Shown here: positions 1-47,055 of the stretch, piece after piece | Position numbering within the stretch: position 1 is the first letter of the stretch | How the letters are laid out: the number at the start of each line of letters is the position of its first letter | Assembly: GCF_027596085.1 (NCBI RefSeq) | Contig: NC_072469.1 | Span: forward strand, 21,495,781-21,559,780 | DNA: 64,000 nt | Direction: 5' to 3' | From: Anoplopoma fimbria | Lineage: Eukaryota; Chordata; Actinopteri; Perciformes; Anoplopomatidae | Translations under genes and position numbers: made by a program | Notes under the pieces: generated by a model | Database searches by the model: none | Seen by the model: the letters and a program-made list of their open reading frames with translations, nothing else | Told to the model about the DNA's origin: nothing

Positions 1-1586
1 CACCATCATGTTAAAAATACCAAAGAGGCAAGATAAATATATTAATGCAGTTATTAAGATGAAACATACTTTGTCTTCATATAGCACGTGTATCCACGCC
101 AGCTGTTGTCACATCGACTGTGCTTTTATTTTGAAGGCCATATCACTCAACTTCCGCTCTCAGTTGAACTATGTGAGGTAGCTTTCTGAAACTATTTGTT
201 AGCAGGTGTATTTCCTGTAACACGTTCTTGGGATGACTATTACTAACAAATATACATGTTTTTAATACATTTAGATGAAAATAGGATCAGAGCAGCAAAT
301 AGTTAACCTTTTTTAATACCATAACAAATGTTGTTTTCACATGCCAGACCTTTTCCATCTGCTCTGAGTTGAAACAAGATGGGTTTTGTCCTGCAAAGGC
401 AGTAACATGACACTAGCAGAGAAACAATGAGTCCATGTTGTGCATCAGCCAGACATCCAACCTGTCTGGACAGTTGCTGCCTTTACCGACTCGTTCAGCT
501 GTTGTAGGGTTTTGAAATGGCCTCGAAGGCTAAATACACCGATAATGTTTGTCGAGGCTTGCTCTGATGTTTTGCACAACCAACCCACCCACACACAATT
601 CACATATTCCTCCCCCCACTATCTTGTTTGTAGAGCAACAGAAAAAGAGAGGTTAGAGAAAAGAGGTAAGCGTTCATTGAAATAATGAGGCTCTCTAGCA
701 TGGGGTTAAAAAGGAAAATACACCATAAAATGCTCCAGTGATCGGTGGAGAGTCAGTGTTGGCACTTTACCTGTGAATCAGAGCATAAAGACTTGAATCC
801 ACGATGTCACCAGGTGACACTCTTTGTCGCTGAAAGTGAATTAGTCACCCTAAGGGTTTTATTGAAATGTAGGCCGTCAACATGCGAGTCAGAAAACAAC
901 CAAATAATACCCATGAATGCTGACTGTCTTATAGCATCCTAGTAGTTATTTACATTTTATGGAGCAGCACCATATTTTGTCTCACGATCACATCACCGCT
1001 ACAACGTGTCTCTGTGCTACTGATCACCATCCACCAGTTAACACATTATTCTATTACAGGGAGCCCTTCCCCTTTAAATAAAGCAGAATTAGTCACACAG
1101 CAAGTGTTTATTCGGTCATCTCAGGTCAGAAACCGGGCTAACAATACTCTGGTAAAACCCTGAGTGGCAGTACAGTGCAAAAATGAAATAGTATACATTT
1201 TCTCAACATAAAGAACTGTCTGTATTGTTTTGAACCACACACTGAGGCTCAGTCATACTCAAGACAAAATGAGGATCTCTGTAATGAGCGTAGCAGAGGC
1301 ACAGTAGTAGTGCATATCAAAAATGACTCGGTGACCCAGTATACTGAGTGACTTACGTAATCCCCTCCAGCTCTTGTGGCTCTGAGACATCTTGGAGAGA
1401 GTGCCTTTGCCAGAGTCTCCTCTTTGCTGTCACGGAACGTTTTCCTGTTATTCACTATGCCAAACTAGATACAAGCATTGTTAGGTTTGTTTTCCCTTGT
1501 ATAACACAAGATGGTATATTTATTTAGCTTTTCATTCCTGTTTGTTTATATTTGGCATATGGATCTAGACTCTCACACACACACGT

Positions 1587-1589
<3 letters not shown>

Positions 1590-1630
<41 letters not shown>
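1590..1630. repeat. (AT)n microsatellite
   Basis: About 20 copies of AT, preceded by a short imperfect CA run (CACACACACACG). Confidence 0.95.
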
Positions 1631-1633
<3 letters not shown>

Positions 1634-2597
1634 TCACTGCAGGGTTTAAATGCATAGGAATGAGGTAAAAAGCTCTGTCTAGGCTTCCTTTGTTATACAG
1701 TCCACCTTACTCGATCCCAAACTGACCTTTTTCTTGGATTATCAAAATGTCGCTCAGCAGTTTCCCCAAAAAGAACGCCCTCTCAATTTCTCACACTCTC
1801 TGAACTGTAGCTGCGTAGAGTCCTATTATCTTTGGAGCGCACCGTCGACTTCTTTGAGAGGAGCTGTCTTGATTGCGAGGAACAGACGGAAGGTAAAGCC
1901 GACGGTTAACTCACAATATCAAAGGCCCTCCGGCTGTATCTGCCGATCACCTGTCAGAAGCCAACATTCAGGCTTAGGTTCATTGTTGTCACTCATTGCT
2001 TGCGTCACATGTTGCTGGCTGAGTGGAACGTTTCATTGTTTTTGAGCCCAACCTCTCTTCTCTGACTTGAGAAGTTCACGTGGTTTCACTGCTGCTTTAA
2101 AGCGGTCATACTGTGAATGTAACAAGCTAAATCAGGGAACCCTGTACGAGCTGCCACGCTAACTGGAGGGAGAGCGTGTATCCAGGATAGCAGTCACTGA
2201 AGGAGTCGAGTCCTGCTGAGCACATTGCTCATTATCTCTCCCCTTAGGGTGTATGATCTGAGGGTCAGCTGCATAGGTCACAGCAACCTGGAGACCTGTT
2301 GCAGATGCATTCTTGGTTCCTCCTGTCAAGTTTCATTACCTGCAGTTGCATATTCTGTTCAGGCTCTGGAGGCAGCCCCGGGGAAGAGAACTACACCATG
2401 TCGGAAGCTTTGTTGGATACTTAATATGTCTTTGTTTTTTTTTCTTTGTCTTTCTTGCCACTGATCACCGGTGAAAAATGATTTACTCAATACCTGTAGC
2501 TGTGGCTTAAATGTATTGGTTAATATGTTGGCGTGCGGATAAAATGAATATGGGGTTTCTAGCTTTATCATTGGTATTAGGGCTTACCTCGCTTAAT

Positions 2598-2762
2598 GAA
2601 ATTCTTAGTTGACTAACACTCGGACGAGTTTGTCGACTAATCGAGTTTCTCCAAAAAGAATCACACAGAAAAATAATTTGAAATGATTGTGTTTATCAGA
2701 GATCGACACAGATGTAATTGACTAAAGAAATCTTAGTCATTTAAGACCAAAACAACCGATTA
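2598..2762. repeat. diverged interspersed repeat (AGTCGACTAATCGA type)
   Basis: Contains TTGTCGACTAATCGAG and ends near ACCGATTAG, a vocabulary typical of a family common in percomorph genomes. Identification is from memory and is tentative. Confidence 0.4.
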
Positions 2763-5487
2763 GCATTTTTGCTTACTAAAATCAAGCAGACAAAGAGCGA
2801 CATGGATCCCTTTGGATTCCTCTTTATTGCCACCTGACATCCATTTTTCAGGTGTGTTTTGTTCCTGGATTGTTCCACCAACTCTTGAGAAAAACATCAG
2901 GCTGTCATGGCTTTCTAAATATTTGATTTGCTTTTTCATTTCCTTTAGCTGATTCATACTGGACAGTGAAGGTTAGCGTGTCCGGGATTGTTTGCTGGAA
3001 AAAACCCCTGCCTTTGGTTTTATACGGGTGTAAGAGCGTGTTCATTTTATGCCAGAAGCATGTGAGCAAGTGTTTTCGTTGTCAATTGGCTTGTCTGCAA
3101 TTGCTTGCTGGCAGATATTGACATTTTGAGTGTCAGTGGTTTGTTGCCGGCGGTCTGAGGGGTTTGACATTCATTAAATCTGAATGTTTTCGCAACATGG
3201 GGTAGGTTTGAGAAAATAAATAACAATAAACCAGGAGCTAGTAATTATATTGACATGGTCCACTGACTCTTGGCATGCTATAATGGTAGTGTTTGTTTCC
3301 TTTTAATTTATTAATTGGTCCACTTCAACAATAACTTTTTCTTCTTTTAAATATGATGTTTGTTGCAAATGTTAAATGCTCCTTAAAGTTGGTGTAAAAT
3401 TACATTTTTGGGAGTTTTGTTACCAGAGTATTTTTAGCTTTGGAGTGATACTGGAGTTTCCCAACTTTTGGTCAAAGCCATATAGAAATTGTTATCACTT
3501 TAGTTCTGAAGATCTGAACAATAGTGTTTATCTTTTAATAATCAAACGCTAAGAAATCCTTATGAATTCATCATTAACATCCCCTACTTGCCATTGAAAT
3601 TAAGGAAATCTTTTCGTGATGAAGAAATGTTTCCTGCTCATACATGGGATGTTTACTTCGCCGTCCAATTTCATTTAGAGCAAACCACATCGTTTGACAT
3701 GTTCAACTAATGTCTGTGGCAAAGTCAAAAGAACCTTGAATCCAACTGTAAACACAGACAAAAACAACAAGAGTTTGCAAGCTGCTGTTTTGCACCAATC
3801 AACCATCAAGGCCACTGCCTGCACGGGCTACCTTTTCTTTAGACTTGGCATTTTGGCAGGGAAGCCAATGGAACAAATGCACCTCTGATCGTTGAGGACG
3901 GCGAGCACATGCTCCTCTACGATAAGCTGCACCACGGTCACCTCATGCTCCACCATGATAAGCACCAGGCTATAAATGATCCTGTTTGTTAATTAAGGTT
4001 TTTACCACGACTCCCTGAAGGCCCACACAGCCTTCTCAAAACATGGAGGGCAGGAGCCGAGGGCAGGAGCCGAGGGCTGCCGTCAGGGCGAGCCTCGATG
4101 TTTGTACTCTTACTGAATAATAACAGCTTCCCGTATTTGTTTACCTGACTGCCTTTTTACCAGCATCCTTCATATTCCATATTTCATTCTAATTTCCATA
4201 CAGCGGAGGCACAACCTGCTGATGAAACTGGCAGGTATTGCCGAGAATGAGGAAGTGTAAATGAGTGAAGAGAAGGAAGTCGAACACGAAATGTTCCACT
4301 GTTTGACTTGAACTGGAATCCGATATATGTGCATGTATGTGTGCAATATAGTTATCTTCAAAAAAATTTAATGATTTTAAAAAAAATCCCCTTCCACAGT
4401 GAAGCTAAAAACAAATAGAGACCAGACAGACTAAACTAAGACGCAGACATGCTTTGCCCTTTCTAACCTGTTGGGCTTCAGCTAACGATTATTAGCTTTA
4501 TTGATTATTCCATTCGGAATTCAATTTTGAGACGGTATAGTGATAAAACACCCTTTGCATGTTCTCAGTCCATAGGGTAAAAGGTCTTATCTGATTATTT
4601 ATTTATTTTTTAAATGTGCTGTATGTGTTAACAGGTCTGGTTAATGTGTTGCAACGATTTGTTCCACAATCAAGTGTATTGCCACATTGCCCTGAAGGAA
4701 AGGGAGACATGAGAAAGGGTTGAGGGTTGAGGCCCCCGTGCCTGGTTTCTGTCTCATCTCTCCCCCTGCAGACTAAGTGCAGACACTTAAACTGCTTGTA
4801 AGCCTAAAGGTTGACTGGTATTCAGATAATGAGCAGGGGAGTAGTCAACATGGCAGAATCGGTGCTCGCTCTGAAAGCATAAAAAAACCCAAAAAAATGT
4901 TCATCTGTACGGACAAGGCGGTTTAGAATTTATCCCGATCCCGTTTTTTATTTATTTTCGTACACTGATACCTCCATACATAATGCAGTGTTTCTCTCCA
5001 CTGATGCCTCCTTCAGTCCCGGGACAGGTGATCAATTAATTATACCTCAAACAGATGAGACGAATGAAGAGAAACTCTCCCATTTCTCTCTTCTTCTCTT
5101 GTTTCTGTTTCCTATTGTGTCGCTCGTGCTTATCTGTAGAATCTATCCTGCATTGATCTATCGTCTGTATTCATCCAAGGAAAGTTGTTACCGAGAAAAT
5201 AATACATCAACATTACTGAGGGAGATGGAGGGAGGAAGAGGAAGTAGGTGTAAGTAAGGAGGCAATGTTAGCCAGACAAATTTAGAAGCTTACAACTGAA
5301 CTGAAATTAAAATATTTCGATTGTATTTACTTGGCCGGAATTTGTTTAATGGTTCTCTCCAGTCGCCATGAATGTTTTGTTATAACTGATACAGTCGGGG
5401 CATGCAATGTCTTAACTTAAGATAGTTCATAATATCACTGTGCTGCTGATGACTGTATAAAACACGAACGGAAAGTCAACATTCAGG

Positions 5488-5612
5488 AGCACCTTGGTGG
5501 CCGAGTGGTTGCAACACATATAACCTCATAACGTCCCGGGTTTGATTCCGGCCTCAGGACCTCTGTTGCATGTCATACCCCTCTTTCCCCCATTCTCTCT
5601 TCCACATTAGCA
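5488..5612 (+). mobile_element. tRNA-derived SINE
   Basis: Shows an RNA polymerase III A box, TGGCCGAGTGG at 5498-5508, and a B box, GGTTTGATTCC at 5539-5549, spaced as in a tRNA gene. It then has a non-tRNA body (GGACCTCTGTTGCATGTCAT) and a pyrimidine-rich tail, as in teleost SINEs with a Ser/Leu-like tRNA head. The anticodon arm is not intact, so it is not a functional tRNA gene. Confidence 0.75.
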
Positions 5613-8600
5613 AGCATGGCTAACCATCTTGTGTAAGCTAGTTAGCTTAGCTTGTGAGCTTCCACTTCCAGAGTTGAATACAACAGCATGATGGGTTCTC
5701 CAAACTGTTGGATTTTGTAGAGGGGCAGAGGCAGGTTTAAATCCACAAAACCATAAATATGCAATGCTAACGTGGGCTCATTCAGGCTATTTAGAGAACC
5801 GTTTTGTTTTTTTCCCACACATACAGGCTCTTACTTCTATTTGGCAGTAGCACACCAAGAAAGTTGACACTGCGTCTCCTAGCAACGCCAGCTCCCAAGC
5901 ATCAGTTACCCCCTTGGAACTTAAATGGTGTTTCCACAAAAAAATGACTTCGTTCTCTTTTTAAACATGTACTGGTTTGCACAGTTTCTTCAAAGGTTGT
6001 CTCACCTTGGTTGAGTTTTTACTCCATCATAGCTGGCCGCTAAGCATGCTGGGACTTCAAAGAGGGTAGGTTGGATGAGAAGGGGCCCTTTGGCCACAGT
6101 ACACATATTTATCTTCTATTGGCTGGCTATTATCTCAAGGTTGTGCAGCACAGTCCTGCACTGTGATAATAAATCCATTTCAGAGAGCAGAAAGTGCAAT
6201 TCATAGGATTGGAGCAGAAAAGTGCCAAATCATGTATCAGCAGCCGAGTTATTGAAGGTGAATTCATTCCAATAACAATGCCAACAGCTGAGTAATCGAG
6301 GCCTCGTGGAGGGGCCCGGATTTGTGACTTCATGGCAAAAAAAAGGAGAGCCTTAATTCAGCTGTGGTGATTAGACACAGGCTTATGCAAGAGCGAGTGA
6401 GGGGGTTGTTTGGACACACACACACACACACAGATGTAACGCACATGCTAGCCTGCACACACATTAGCACCCACAAGATTAGGTAGCCCAGACAACCTCT
6501 GACAGTGTTTCCTTCTTCCCCTCCAAATGTAATTACTGCTGTGCAACCTTTCTTTTTAGCCAGGACAATGGAAATGTCAGGGGTCTGATTTTTTCTCAGG
6601 CTCTGCGTGGTGGTCGCAGCTGCCCCGTGTTTGTCTATGTTTGGTAGGAGGTGGAGATGTACACCTACACATTGATTCATCCACAGATTAGCCGGTCTTA
6701 GTTGCACAAAGCTACAGTGTAGTCTTTAGTATTATGCCTATGGATATTGTCTTGAGGCAAGCTGTTCTCAAAATGCTGTTTCTTGATTTATAAACACACC
6801 AGAGATGTGATAATATTCATTGCCACTATAATGGGGTCAATGTTGGCCACTCAATGGAGATAAAACTTGACTTTTTTGCATCGTGCGCCATCAGAAAGCC
6901 AGTTTTTGTCCATCTGAGTCCTGAAGCTTCTCCTCTTGTCTCCTGGGTTTGTTTCTCTTATCCTGGCCAGCCACACACGCCTTCATTTTTCTTTACCTGC
7001 TTGAACATTCTGCACAGTCAATGCTTCATATCTGGAGACACACAGACACCGAGACCACCGTGTTTTTACTGAGGTGAAAGCTATCGGGCACTGGATTGAA
7101 TTTTAGCTGATCGCTGCATACAGAGCGGTTAGAGCCAGCCATGGGATCAATGCCAGATGCAGATGGGCTCTAAGCTCTTTGAAATGTAAATGCCGCGGCA
7201 TGCCGTTTCTCAGGTGATGGAAACTGAGTCGGGGAGTGACCGCTAACCTCTCCTCTGTGCCTGTGTGTGTTTTTAAAGGTTGCTGAAAGACCACGAGGAA
7301 GGAATCTGTGTGTTATGTTGCATGTTTTTGACCCACCCAAAGGGCGGGAAGGGATTAGGATGCATTTAAATCCTTTAGATATTTCCTTCTCTGTGAATTT
7401 TCTCCTTTCTTTATTTCTTTCTTCTGTCTGTGGTAGAGGATTTTAATGCAGAGGGCCAGACACAGAAAGAACCAAAACATGTCTCACAACAGTGTTAAAA
7501 TCCGACTTAGGATACTGTTCTCCTCTAGTAGCCTTGTAATATGAGCACACACATACACACTCATACGGCGCATGGGCACAGAATATGGAAATAGCGAGAG
7601 ACAGGTTTATATAGCGGATTTGTTTTGGAAGTCAGCCACGTCCTTGTAGCTGCTTCATCTTGCCTTTTCCCCCTTTCCTCTCCTCACTCTTTATCTGAAC
7701 CCGCTGTCCACCTGCTTTATAGTCTAAAATGTTGATACCACTCATATGAGCATACAGCATCCATTAAGTGAATAGGGGTACTTTATCAGACAGCTCTGTG
7801 TTAGGCTTTGGTTAGAGATATCTCTTGTTTTCAAAGCTTTTAATTAAAAGGTATTTATTTATTAAGGCTTTTGAAGTAGGCATATATCTACAATATTATT
7901 CTGTTTATTGTAATCTATTGCACTCCAGGTGTAACATCTCTTTTTGTACACCTTTTAAAAACCAATAACGTAGCTTTTGCAATAGAACTGCAGGGCTGCA
8001 TAAACAAACATACAGAAGACGGGTATTTTTTCGAATTAAGTGTCCACATTTACAGCATGCATCAGCAAGCAGCGCCCCCTTGGGTTGAAATAATGGTCAC
8101 TTTGACTCTGTTTCCACATCACTCTGCAAACGTACTGCACCTAGGATGAACTGCTGCCGGTTAAAAGCTGCATTTGGACTTCTGTATTTGTTTAAGCCGG
8201 AACGAAAAATGCAAATCTTGTCTAAACAGTCTTTCAAAACAGATTCACACTGACACTTCACTCTCCACGGGTATTATACCAAAACGATAAGACCCTTTAC
8301 AAAACACTATAAAAGAGCTGTGATGCGGGCTAGATATGTAGCGCTAATTTAGGCTATGAGTGCAATGTGCAGCTGTGTTACTTATCTGTGTTTATATAAA
8401 AGAAAATGACACCGGATAGTCACAATGGAGAAATTATGGAAGTATTTGTCTTCGAGAAACTAGATGCTCAATGTAAGCATAATCACAAATTTGCATTTCT
8501 AAAAAAACTATAACGTTAAAGGTGCTTATGTGTAGTTTTCTTGTAATCAAGTAAAAGCTGTGTTTACATTATGTCTTACTCACCGAAACACATTGTGTGC

Positions 8601-11600
8601 ACCCTTGAGGTCTAACAAATGTCTTTCCTCCAAAAATTTGATGTATTTCAAAATAGGCCTTGCTTACATCCATTATTACTAGGTAGCAGTCTTTCTTCTT
8701 CCCTGCCTTTTGTCGGTGCATCGATATGCATGTTAGCATGTTAGCGCCCCTGTTGGTCTGTGGAATAGTGTGAACCCTTTGGCAGGACTGTTTCCCAACA
8801 CACGTGCATGCCCATATGCGTCCTTGTGTGCACGCAAGAGATAAACAAATCGAGGACTCCTCATGGAAAAACAACTCACAGTGCTATTAGCGATTGAATG
8901 ACTCCACAGGGAACTTCTATTGGAGAGCAATTGTTGTTTTTCAGTTTTGTCAGAGTAACTGTAAAGTGGTTATTTGCAGTCAGCCAGAAAAAAAGGAAGT
9001 GTTAAAAAAACATTAACAGTGCAACTTCAGAACTGATTGAATTGCTTTTTTATATTCTTTACTTGCAGCACAAGTAACTGTAGGCCATACATTTTCTTAA
9101 TGCACTCTTGCACAAGCACACATTACATGACCATAAACATCCAGGGAGGATTGGACTTATGACTCCAGTCCTAATGGTCCAGTTTAATAGTCATCCCTGT
9201 GGTGGACACTCCCATCAGGGTCCTCTGCTGCTGCTGCTGGTCTTAGGAATGCTTTGTCACGCCACTAAGGCAGGGTGGCGCCCAGGAAGAAGAAGAAGCA
9301 AACGTTTGCCTGCAAGCAGCTTTTCTCAGCAGTTAGAGACGGGGAGCAGGTTGTTTTGTCATGCCGCCTCGAGAAGCAGTCGGTTTTTTTGAATGTGATG
9401 CATCATGAAAGCAGACTGCCATTCTGCTAAGTGTTAGTGGATGTTATGTTTTCTAATATGCACCATCATGTGTTGTAACTTCCCCACTCTAGCAATCACC
9501 GTATGGTTTTAGCCTCTCTGTACTGTTCAGTGAATGTTTGAATGAATATGCATGTACGTCTTTTAAAAAAAACTGTTCGCTTTCCTCCACATGCATTAAC
9601 TGATGTTTGGAGCGTTAGGTTGTAAGCGGCGACGCTCCTGGGATTTTGGTAGTAGTTGCTCCATGAGGAGGGCACATTCCTCATTCCCTCAGCTTAGATT
9701 TTCCTCTAGATGTTCTAGGGATTTAAAGCGGTATCCCTGCACCAATCCTGCTTCTAACCTTTTGGCTCGGGGTCACCAAATACTTCCCTCGCTGATTCAT
9801 CAGCCTTATCTATTACAGCTGCACATTTGCATCCTAGGAGGCCGACTACACCATTGTGCAGTTGTTATCCAAGCCATGATCAGCTTTTCTCTGTAGCTCA
9901 GTGTAAGTGTGATTGAAGGGATCACTGATAAGCCCCTTTTGGAACACGTATCATAAAAAAACCAAAACAAAGCACTACAGAAAACCTGTCCCTGCTCAGC
10001 GGCTGAGTGTGAGGTTGTCTGGATCGGGCTATGTTCATTCTGGCGTCTCGGTCCGACACTGTCACCTGAAGCTGTGAGGTTGTTGTGCCGTTCGCTCTCA
10101 AAATAACAGCTATCCTTCCCCGCAGGATGTCAGTAGCTGTCATGTGGCCCCTGCAGTCTTCGTGCTCGGTGCTGATCACAACGTGTTCCATGCTATTTGT
10201 TTCCCAAGTGCAACATCGTACCTGACAGAGGTGGCATTTGCTTGTTTTGCGTGAACTGACTTCGGGGCTGAGGTGTTGAGGCTTTTGTCTTGACGTCGTC
10301 ATCATCTCATGTATTTGTCGTGTACGTGTCGGGTATCAGACTTTGTTGTACTGAGGGACCTCGGCTATTAGCTTTAATATGCCTGCCACATCACCAGGCT
10401 GATCTTTAGGGATGTGTGTGCAATGCTGTCTATGCTAGACATGGAGGTATCCAATAATAAACAAGGATATGTTTCATGAATTAATCATGTGATAATAGTT
10501 GGAAGCATTGACTCAGCAACTGTGTGTGTCATGGTATCAAGACAGTAGCCCGGGGCTGAATGTTTTTCTGAGATTAAGGAAGTGTTTTATTTCCCCGTCA
10601 GGAGGACAAAGGTCATTAATACTGCTGGTGCTACAATACCATTCCACAGTGGGGGGGAATACCTGACTGCATCCGGCTGCATTCATGCATGTCTATTTCG
10701 TACACTTCCCATTTCTCAAAAAATCTCCCTGTGCCCTCTCTCGCCTTTATCCAGGCGTGGAGAGCGCAGTCACTCCCAGAGCAGAGTGGAGAAATGATTA
10801 GCCAGGTCTGGACTGACCTTCTCCCCGGCTTAGAGGAAGCTTTCTAGGGGGCCTTTGAATAGCTGACAACCTCAGGGTATATGGGACTCAGTAGTGCAAA
10901 CTCAAACCAGACTAAAAAAGGCTCACATTTGCACAGTATCTGGTCCGGACTGGACTGGTTAACTTGCCTTTGTGGACCCTGCTGCTCAAGTAAAAGAGGC
11001 AGCAGACCAATGCAATAATTCACCAGAGAAATAGGACATTTCTAAACGTATCTGAATCACTTATTTCTCGATGATTAAAGACAAGTTAAATGTAGGCCTA
11101 AAATGATAGTCTCCAAAAGGGGCATTTGGTGTGTGCTTGCATTAATGCTTATTTAATGTCTTACTTTCATCTTCTGTTCGTATCTGGGTCGAAGTAAGTG
11201 TAAGAGGGGAAAAAGTACCTTGAAGATGAGTGAAATGGTGGAGGTGATGAGGGCATAGCAGGCTGCTCTCATACATTATGGAGCTGTTAAAGGTTTTGTG
11301 TTGAGGTCGGATCTGGGCTACAGCTCAACAAAGAGTAGGATGGCTGTGGTCAGTAAAATAGGTGCTTTATGATTCCCACTTCCCCACTGGGGTTTGGTAA
11401 AAACTGTGTTTCACCCTCTGTTTTCTTCAAGGGGGGGCAGTAATCTTATTCTCACCTGTTTTAAGTATCAGCACAGTAATGATTGTGATGATACAGCAAA
11501 ATCAAGCATGTAATTCAGTATTTTGATTAAATAATTAAACCAAAAGAGAACAAATTAATTTGTTTCAGTAGTTTCTCTGAGTCAGTTTGAACAAGTGGAT

Positions 11601-12126
11601 GGATTGACCTTCTTGTGTCTTTATTTTCACAAATGTTTTTGTTTTATGTAATAGAATAATGAATCTGTGGAGGATGACATTTTTCCAATAAATACACCTT
11701 TTTTGGGAGTCAGTTTCTCAAGTTTCCAATTCACACTTTCAAAGTCTCACAGTTGATTCGTGAAAGCCCCTGGTTTATTTCATTTGCACTCATTACATTA
11801 GAAAGTGGTGAGCCATCTGCATCACCTCACTGTTTTGCCCACTACACTGAACTACTGCTGCTGCTGCTGCTGTTGTGCTCTGTTTATACTGGGTCCTGGC
11901 ATCGGTCAAACCAGGACACAGAACACGGCGTCTTCAAGGTCGGCAGTGTTTAGTATGACTGCTGCAGAGCTGAGGGAGAGTTGGGCTCGGTTAATAAGTA
12001 ACTAAAGGCTGGCATTTGTGGCCTCATGGCATTTACAGAAGAAATTCTATACGACCTAACAGGAATTCCGCAGAACACCAGAAATGCTTGAGGAGTTGGT
12101 TTTATTTAAGTTGTCGACTCAATTTA

Positions 12127-12705
<579 letters not shown>

Positions 12706-13018
12706 CAGTCCCACTCGGCTGCCCGTTCGGCTTCCGGCATATGTCTGCACTCTGTTTGTTTTGAAACCGGTAGCTGGCAGATCAGACGTGATTCCACAGC
12801 TTTCATTGGCGGCTCGCGTCTGCCCAGTCCCAGGAGCATACAGCACTTCCATATCTCCTCTTTCTCATCACCGACACCACCCACCGTTGCCATGGTTTCA
12901 TTGTTCAAATCCTTGGGTGACAATTCCTCATCAACACTCCTGACACACCGAGCTAATTATCTGATGGTTACTTACACAGACAATATGACAATCCCCACCC
13001 TTCACATCAAACCGGCTG

Positions 13019-13159
<141 letters not shown>

Positions 13160-13596
13160 ATAAATCTGATAACCCTTTGCTTCAGAAATCATTTGCCGCA
13201 AAGCTGATATTTAAAGCAGAATAGCCTGGGGTCAGTGCATGTTTGTAATATCACACATCCTGTACAGAGACCTCCAGAGTGCTGCTGTAACTTCTATATT
13301 ATGGACTACAGAGCAGGAGAAAGACAGACATCGAGCGCTTTCTTTTAACTGTTTATTGCTTTAGCTTTCTCTCGGGTCAAGCTCTGTGATGTCGGCCTTA
13401 GTTTAGCACGCTGGCTAAAGTGATAGTGTAGCTACTGGTAGAGATCAGACATCAGACAAGGCTGATTATTCACTCACAAAGACTGTGCTGATCGGTTGTC
13501 AAGGATTTCAAAGTTTGAAGGGAATACACAGTAGAAGAAGATTATATTTATGAATATTCATGGGTATCATAATGCAGTTTTCATGGTAGTGATAAT

Positions 13597-14530
13597 TAGT
13601 GCTGAAACAAGTGGTCAATTAATTAATAAGTCAATCAACGGAAAATGAATCAACAACTTTTCTGATAATGAATGATTGAATTTTATTTAGCCAGAATGCA
13701 AAACGTGCTAAAATATGACATTTTACAGATTTTCTTTGTTTCTTTTATTGAGTTTTGGACTGTTGGTCAGAAAAAACAACTATCATTTTATGGAATAACC
13801 ACAAGCAGTCACCACACAATATTTCTTTGCAGTCGTAGGGATTAATCAAATGTCTTTGAACAATGTTTTTGGTGCTCTTCAAACATGTATAGTCAGGACA
13901 AAAAGCAGCAGTTAAAGTAGTTAATAGGCACTTAATGTTTAAGTCAACACCTCTTGCTTAGGAACCAAAACTTTTTCATACAATTATGACTTTAAGTGCC
14001 AGTTTCTACCGGGAAGAAAAACAAATGTGCAGTGAGAGGTTTTTCAAAAATGGCCCTACAATATAAATCAAAAGATCAAAGCTAATATGAGAACGCTGTC
14101 ATCATCATAACAAGTAAATTGGCAGTGTATTGTGTCTCTCAGCTCATCCACTTCTATATCTACTCTCATCTGTTAAATCTGAGGCTTAATACAGTTTTAC
14201 TGCATCAGGCTGTCGGCCTGAGCCAGAACTTCCATTCATTTCAGATTGAATGCTGCCCATCCAATTACTCAGGAGAAAAATCTTCAAATATGAATCCATA
14301 ATGAAAGTAATTGTCAGTTGCAGCCCTATTCTTAAGTGATTAATCATAATGTCATGTATCAAGGAAAAATACTAAATATTTGCAGCTTCTAAAACATGAG
14401 GAATGCGTTTCTTTTTTATTACACTGTGAATTCTAATATATCTGTTTTTTGGACTATTAGTGGGACAAAAAGAGCAATTTAAGGATCTTGCCCTGGGCTC
14501 TGGGACATTTAAATAAATAATCAACAGACT
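13597..14530. repeat. diverged percomorph interspersed repeat pieces
   Basis: One piece begins GTGCTGAAACAAGTGGTCAA and includes GAGTTTTGGACTGTTGGTCA. A second includes GTTGCAGCCCT and TGCCCTGGGCTCTGGGACAT. These are recognisable parts of a very common percomorph repeat that starts GCTGAAAC and ends GTTGCAGCCCTA. They are rearranged and diverged, so the limits are approximate. Confidence 0.6.
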
Positions 14531-15772
14531 GATTAATGCATAAAGCGCATCGTTACAGTAGTCTGTGTATACAAGGCATTGAAGGCAAAAAGACAGGCGA
14601 GACTTGGGTCAAGGCTCCATGATCCCGCTCAGTCTGTCTCAGAATAATGACAAGATGACAAGATAACATGTGATGGGATTACATGTTGGATTTGGATCCA
14701 CAGGGACTGCATGTATGTAACTGATGTAGAGAATAGCGGTTCCAAATCCAAAAAGGACACTTAGCTTTGCTTCTTCTACGCCTGACTGTTCCCCTCATGC
14801 GTAGTACAGTATATTTGAAACCAGCCTTAATTTAATTCCACCGAGTGTTAAGTGCTAAATATTCTCACCAAGTGGCTTTCTTTGAAAGGAATGTTAGCCT
14901 TCCAGCAGCGAAATAATTGGGCTGTCATTGCATTCCTGGGGTTTTTCCCGACCATCACAGACTGGTGCGGTTCTGTGAGGAGTGTGCCGATTGCCACTGT
15001 GTTTTAAAAGCTTCCTCATTGAAGGCCCCCTTTTAATGTCTAGTACCAATTGGCCTCTATTTCGCTGTCTCTAGCTCTATTCCTGTCTCTCCATCTCGCT
15101 CATCCCTCCCTCTGCTCCTCTGTGCCAGTGCTCAGCAAGTTCATACAACCGCTTTCATGCCTGTAGATCTGTGAAATAAACACAAATGTTGGCCTGACTC
15201 ACAGACGCAGCGCAGAGTGAATAATGATTACATTTTTTGGGGGTCGAGCTGCAGCTGAGGCAATACATTAACCAGGCTCCTTTCTGCGCTGTGTTGGGGC
15301 GTCAACAAGGCCATCACCATGGCGACACAATTAAACTCAACAAAAAGTGCACTCAGTTTTCTTCTTGAATACCTTTTAAACTCAAGTTTGTGTGAGAACT
15401 CGCTCTATTTTTGCATCACTGAGTGCAAAACATGTCAGATATGTGCAGTTATATGTGCTGTGAGTCTCAGCACAGCGTGTAGCCTAAATCCTCTGGGAAG
15501 GAAATTGGTGGCCACACACACAAGCACACACACGCAGCTTCAGCTTCCTAAAAGGCTCTGGAAAACATCTTCTGATCTGATGTGCTGAAAAGATTTTCTA
15601 TAAACCGTCCTTCATAAAGAAGGCTAATGCTCTTTGTGCTGCCATGTCTGATATGTGCTCTACTCCCAATGGTGTCATGAACTGAATCAAATACAGCAGG
15701 ATTTACATTCCCCAAGGCTCATACTTGACTAATTTAACATCTCTTCCCTTTCTTTCTTTTTTACTCTTGCAG

Positions 15773-47055
<31,283 letters not shown>

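Noticed and set aside
5488..5612. Functional tRNA gene
   Set aside because: A and B boxes are present but the anticodon arm does not fold and a SINE body follows.
9922..10305. 127-codon minus-strand frame in arfgef1 intron 1
   Set aside because: No recognisable protein similarity, no flanking splice or promoter logic; probably chance.
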